A DNA stretch of 6,396 nucleotides, from assembly GCA_017421885.1 (NCBI GenBank), contig JAFOHJ010000015.1, positions 1 to 6,396 of the forward strand, in the 5' to 3' direction. How positions within the stretch are numbered: the first letter of the stretch is position 1; the number at the start of each line of letters is the position of its first letter. Shown here one piece after another: positions 5,729-6,396 of this stretch. Made by a program: the position numbers and the translations under genes. The notes beneath the pieces are model-generated. The model saw nothing but the letters and a program-made list of their open reading frames with translations, searched no databases and was not told the origin of the DNA. The DNA comes from Clostridia bacterium (GTDB lineage Bacteria; Bacillota_A; Clostridia; Oscillospirales; Butyricicoccaceae).

Positions 5729-6396
5729 TTAATTTTCTCTCATTGCCACCCTGGCAAACAGCATTTTCCAGATATCGATTACAGTCAGTTTCGAAACAGC
5801 CTCTGCCGCCATAATATCGGCCTTATAAATGACCTTATCTCCGCTATATACAGTAAAGCTGCCGAGCACATCTCCTTCGTTCACCGGTGCATCGATTTTT
5901 TCGCAAAGGCTGACTTCTTTCCTAACTTCGGCAAGTTCTGTTTTTTCTATCAGCTTCAGATCGGCCCTTTCGATCTTCACGGGCACAAAGCCGGCTTTCC
6001 CCAGCTTTACCGGCACCGGCATGAGCGGCTGATCTGCCGTAAGCTCTACTTGAGCATAATTGGCGAAGCCGTATTCCAGCAGAGCCGCCACATCGCTGTT
6101 TCGGCTCTTGGAGGTCTGACCTTTAAGCACGACAGCAATGAGCATCATCCCATCTCTTTCGGCCACTCCCGAGAGGCAATATCCCGCTTCGGAGGTATAG
6201 CCGGTCTTCAGTCCCTTCATTCCGTTAAAAGTCCTGATCATCTTATTTGTGTTGGTCAGGCCGAATGCTCCATCTCTCACCGTGTCCATCCATATGGTCG
6301 TATAATCAAAAATAGATTCATGCTTTATCAGTTCTGCTGTCATCAGTGCAATATCCCGTGCTGTGGTCAGATGTCCTTCGGCCTCCAACCCACAGC
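5729..6396 (-). CDS. D-alanyl-D-alanine carboxypeptidase (peptidase S11, DacF-like), C-terminal part
   Basis: Enzymes of this family remove the terminal D-alanine from peptidoglycan pentapeptides outside the cytoplasmic membrane and so limit cross-linking. The frame runs off the right edge, so the signal peptide, the Ser-x-x-Lys active site and the Ser-x-Asn motif are not visible. What remains is the region just after Ser-x-Asn (GLEAEGHLTTARDIALM), then the third catalytic motif Lys-Thr-Gly in GLKTGYTSEAG (codons at 6200-6208). A PBP5-type C-terminal beta domain (about 5810-6050) follows. The end, KLTVIDIWKMLFARVAMREN, is amphipathic to hydrophobic, as in membrane-anchoring tails of this family. 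The TTG at 6386-6388 is internal coding sequence, not a start. No convincing terminator hairpin follows the stop; there is only a run of seven T on the minus strand (5699-5705) without a stem before it. The family is certain; DacF versus another S11 paralogue is not resolved. Confidence 0.93.
   Translation of the reverse strand, partial: CGLEAEGHLTTARDIALMTAELIKHESIFDYTTIWMDTVRDGAFGLTNTNKMIRTFNGMKGLKTGYTSEAGYCLSGVAERDGMMLIAVVLKGQTSKSRNSDVAALLEYGFANYAQVELTADQPLMPVPVKLGKAGFVPVKIERADLKLIEKTELAEVRKEVSLCEKIDAPVNEGDVLGSFTVYSGDKVIYKADIMAAEAVSKLTVIDIWKMLFARVAMREN

Overview
This window looks like a chromosomal segment of a low-to-moderate GC clostridial Firmicute, plausibly Oscillospirales/Ruminococcaceae-like. 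That placement is inferred from family content: a DUF1385/YqhQ protein next to prmC, a roughly 137-residue P-loop protein of a clostridial type, a DacF-like D,D-carboxypeptidase and strong GGAGG-type ribosome binding sites. Every convincing gene lies on the minus strand, so transcription runs from high to low coordinates. No tRNA, rRNA, CRISPR array or transposase was found.

Right end (5729-6396): the C-terminal part of a secreted D-alanyl-D-alanine carboxypeptidase whose 5' end is outside the window. Next comes a 238-base intergenic region (5491-5728). It holds a near-consensus SigA-type promoter (5639-5667), a 6-bp hairpin that would sit at the very 5' end of the resulting transcript (5615-5630), and a second promoter close to the gene (5518-5549). 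Both promoters drive a small P-loop NTP-binding protein of unknown role (5077-5490). That gene is closed by a rho-independent terminator at 5021-5055.

Middle and left (22-4996): a tightly packed five-gene series. A lipoprotein with three Asp-rich, FG-GAP/VCBS-like calcium-loop motifs is followed after one base by an OmpR/PhoB-type response regulator. After 32 bases comes a membrane sensor histidine kinase. The kinase gene overlaps the DUF1385 membrane protein gene by 4 bases, and that gene overlaps prmC (release-factor glutamine methyltransferase) by 7 bases. The spacing suggests one operon that joins an envelope-sensing lipoprotein/two-component module to genes usually found in a ribosome/release-factor neighbourhood. 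The lipoprotein-regulator-kinase arrangement recalls the actinobacterial MtrA-MtrB-LpqB module and is the best candidate here for an under-described system.

Two oddities need attention. prmC stops at residue 171, before its catalytic NPPY motif. The outermost bases (about 1-41) read on the plus strand like a short piece of an unrelated glycosidase, so the left edge may be a rearrangement or an assembly chimera. The lipoprotein gene starts only 24 bases after the terminator hairpin and has no recognisable Shine-Dalgarno sequence, so how the five-gene operon is transcribed and first translated is unclear.
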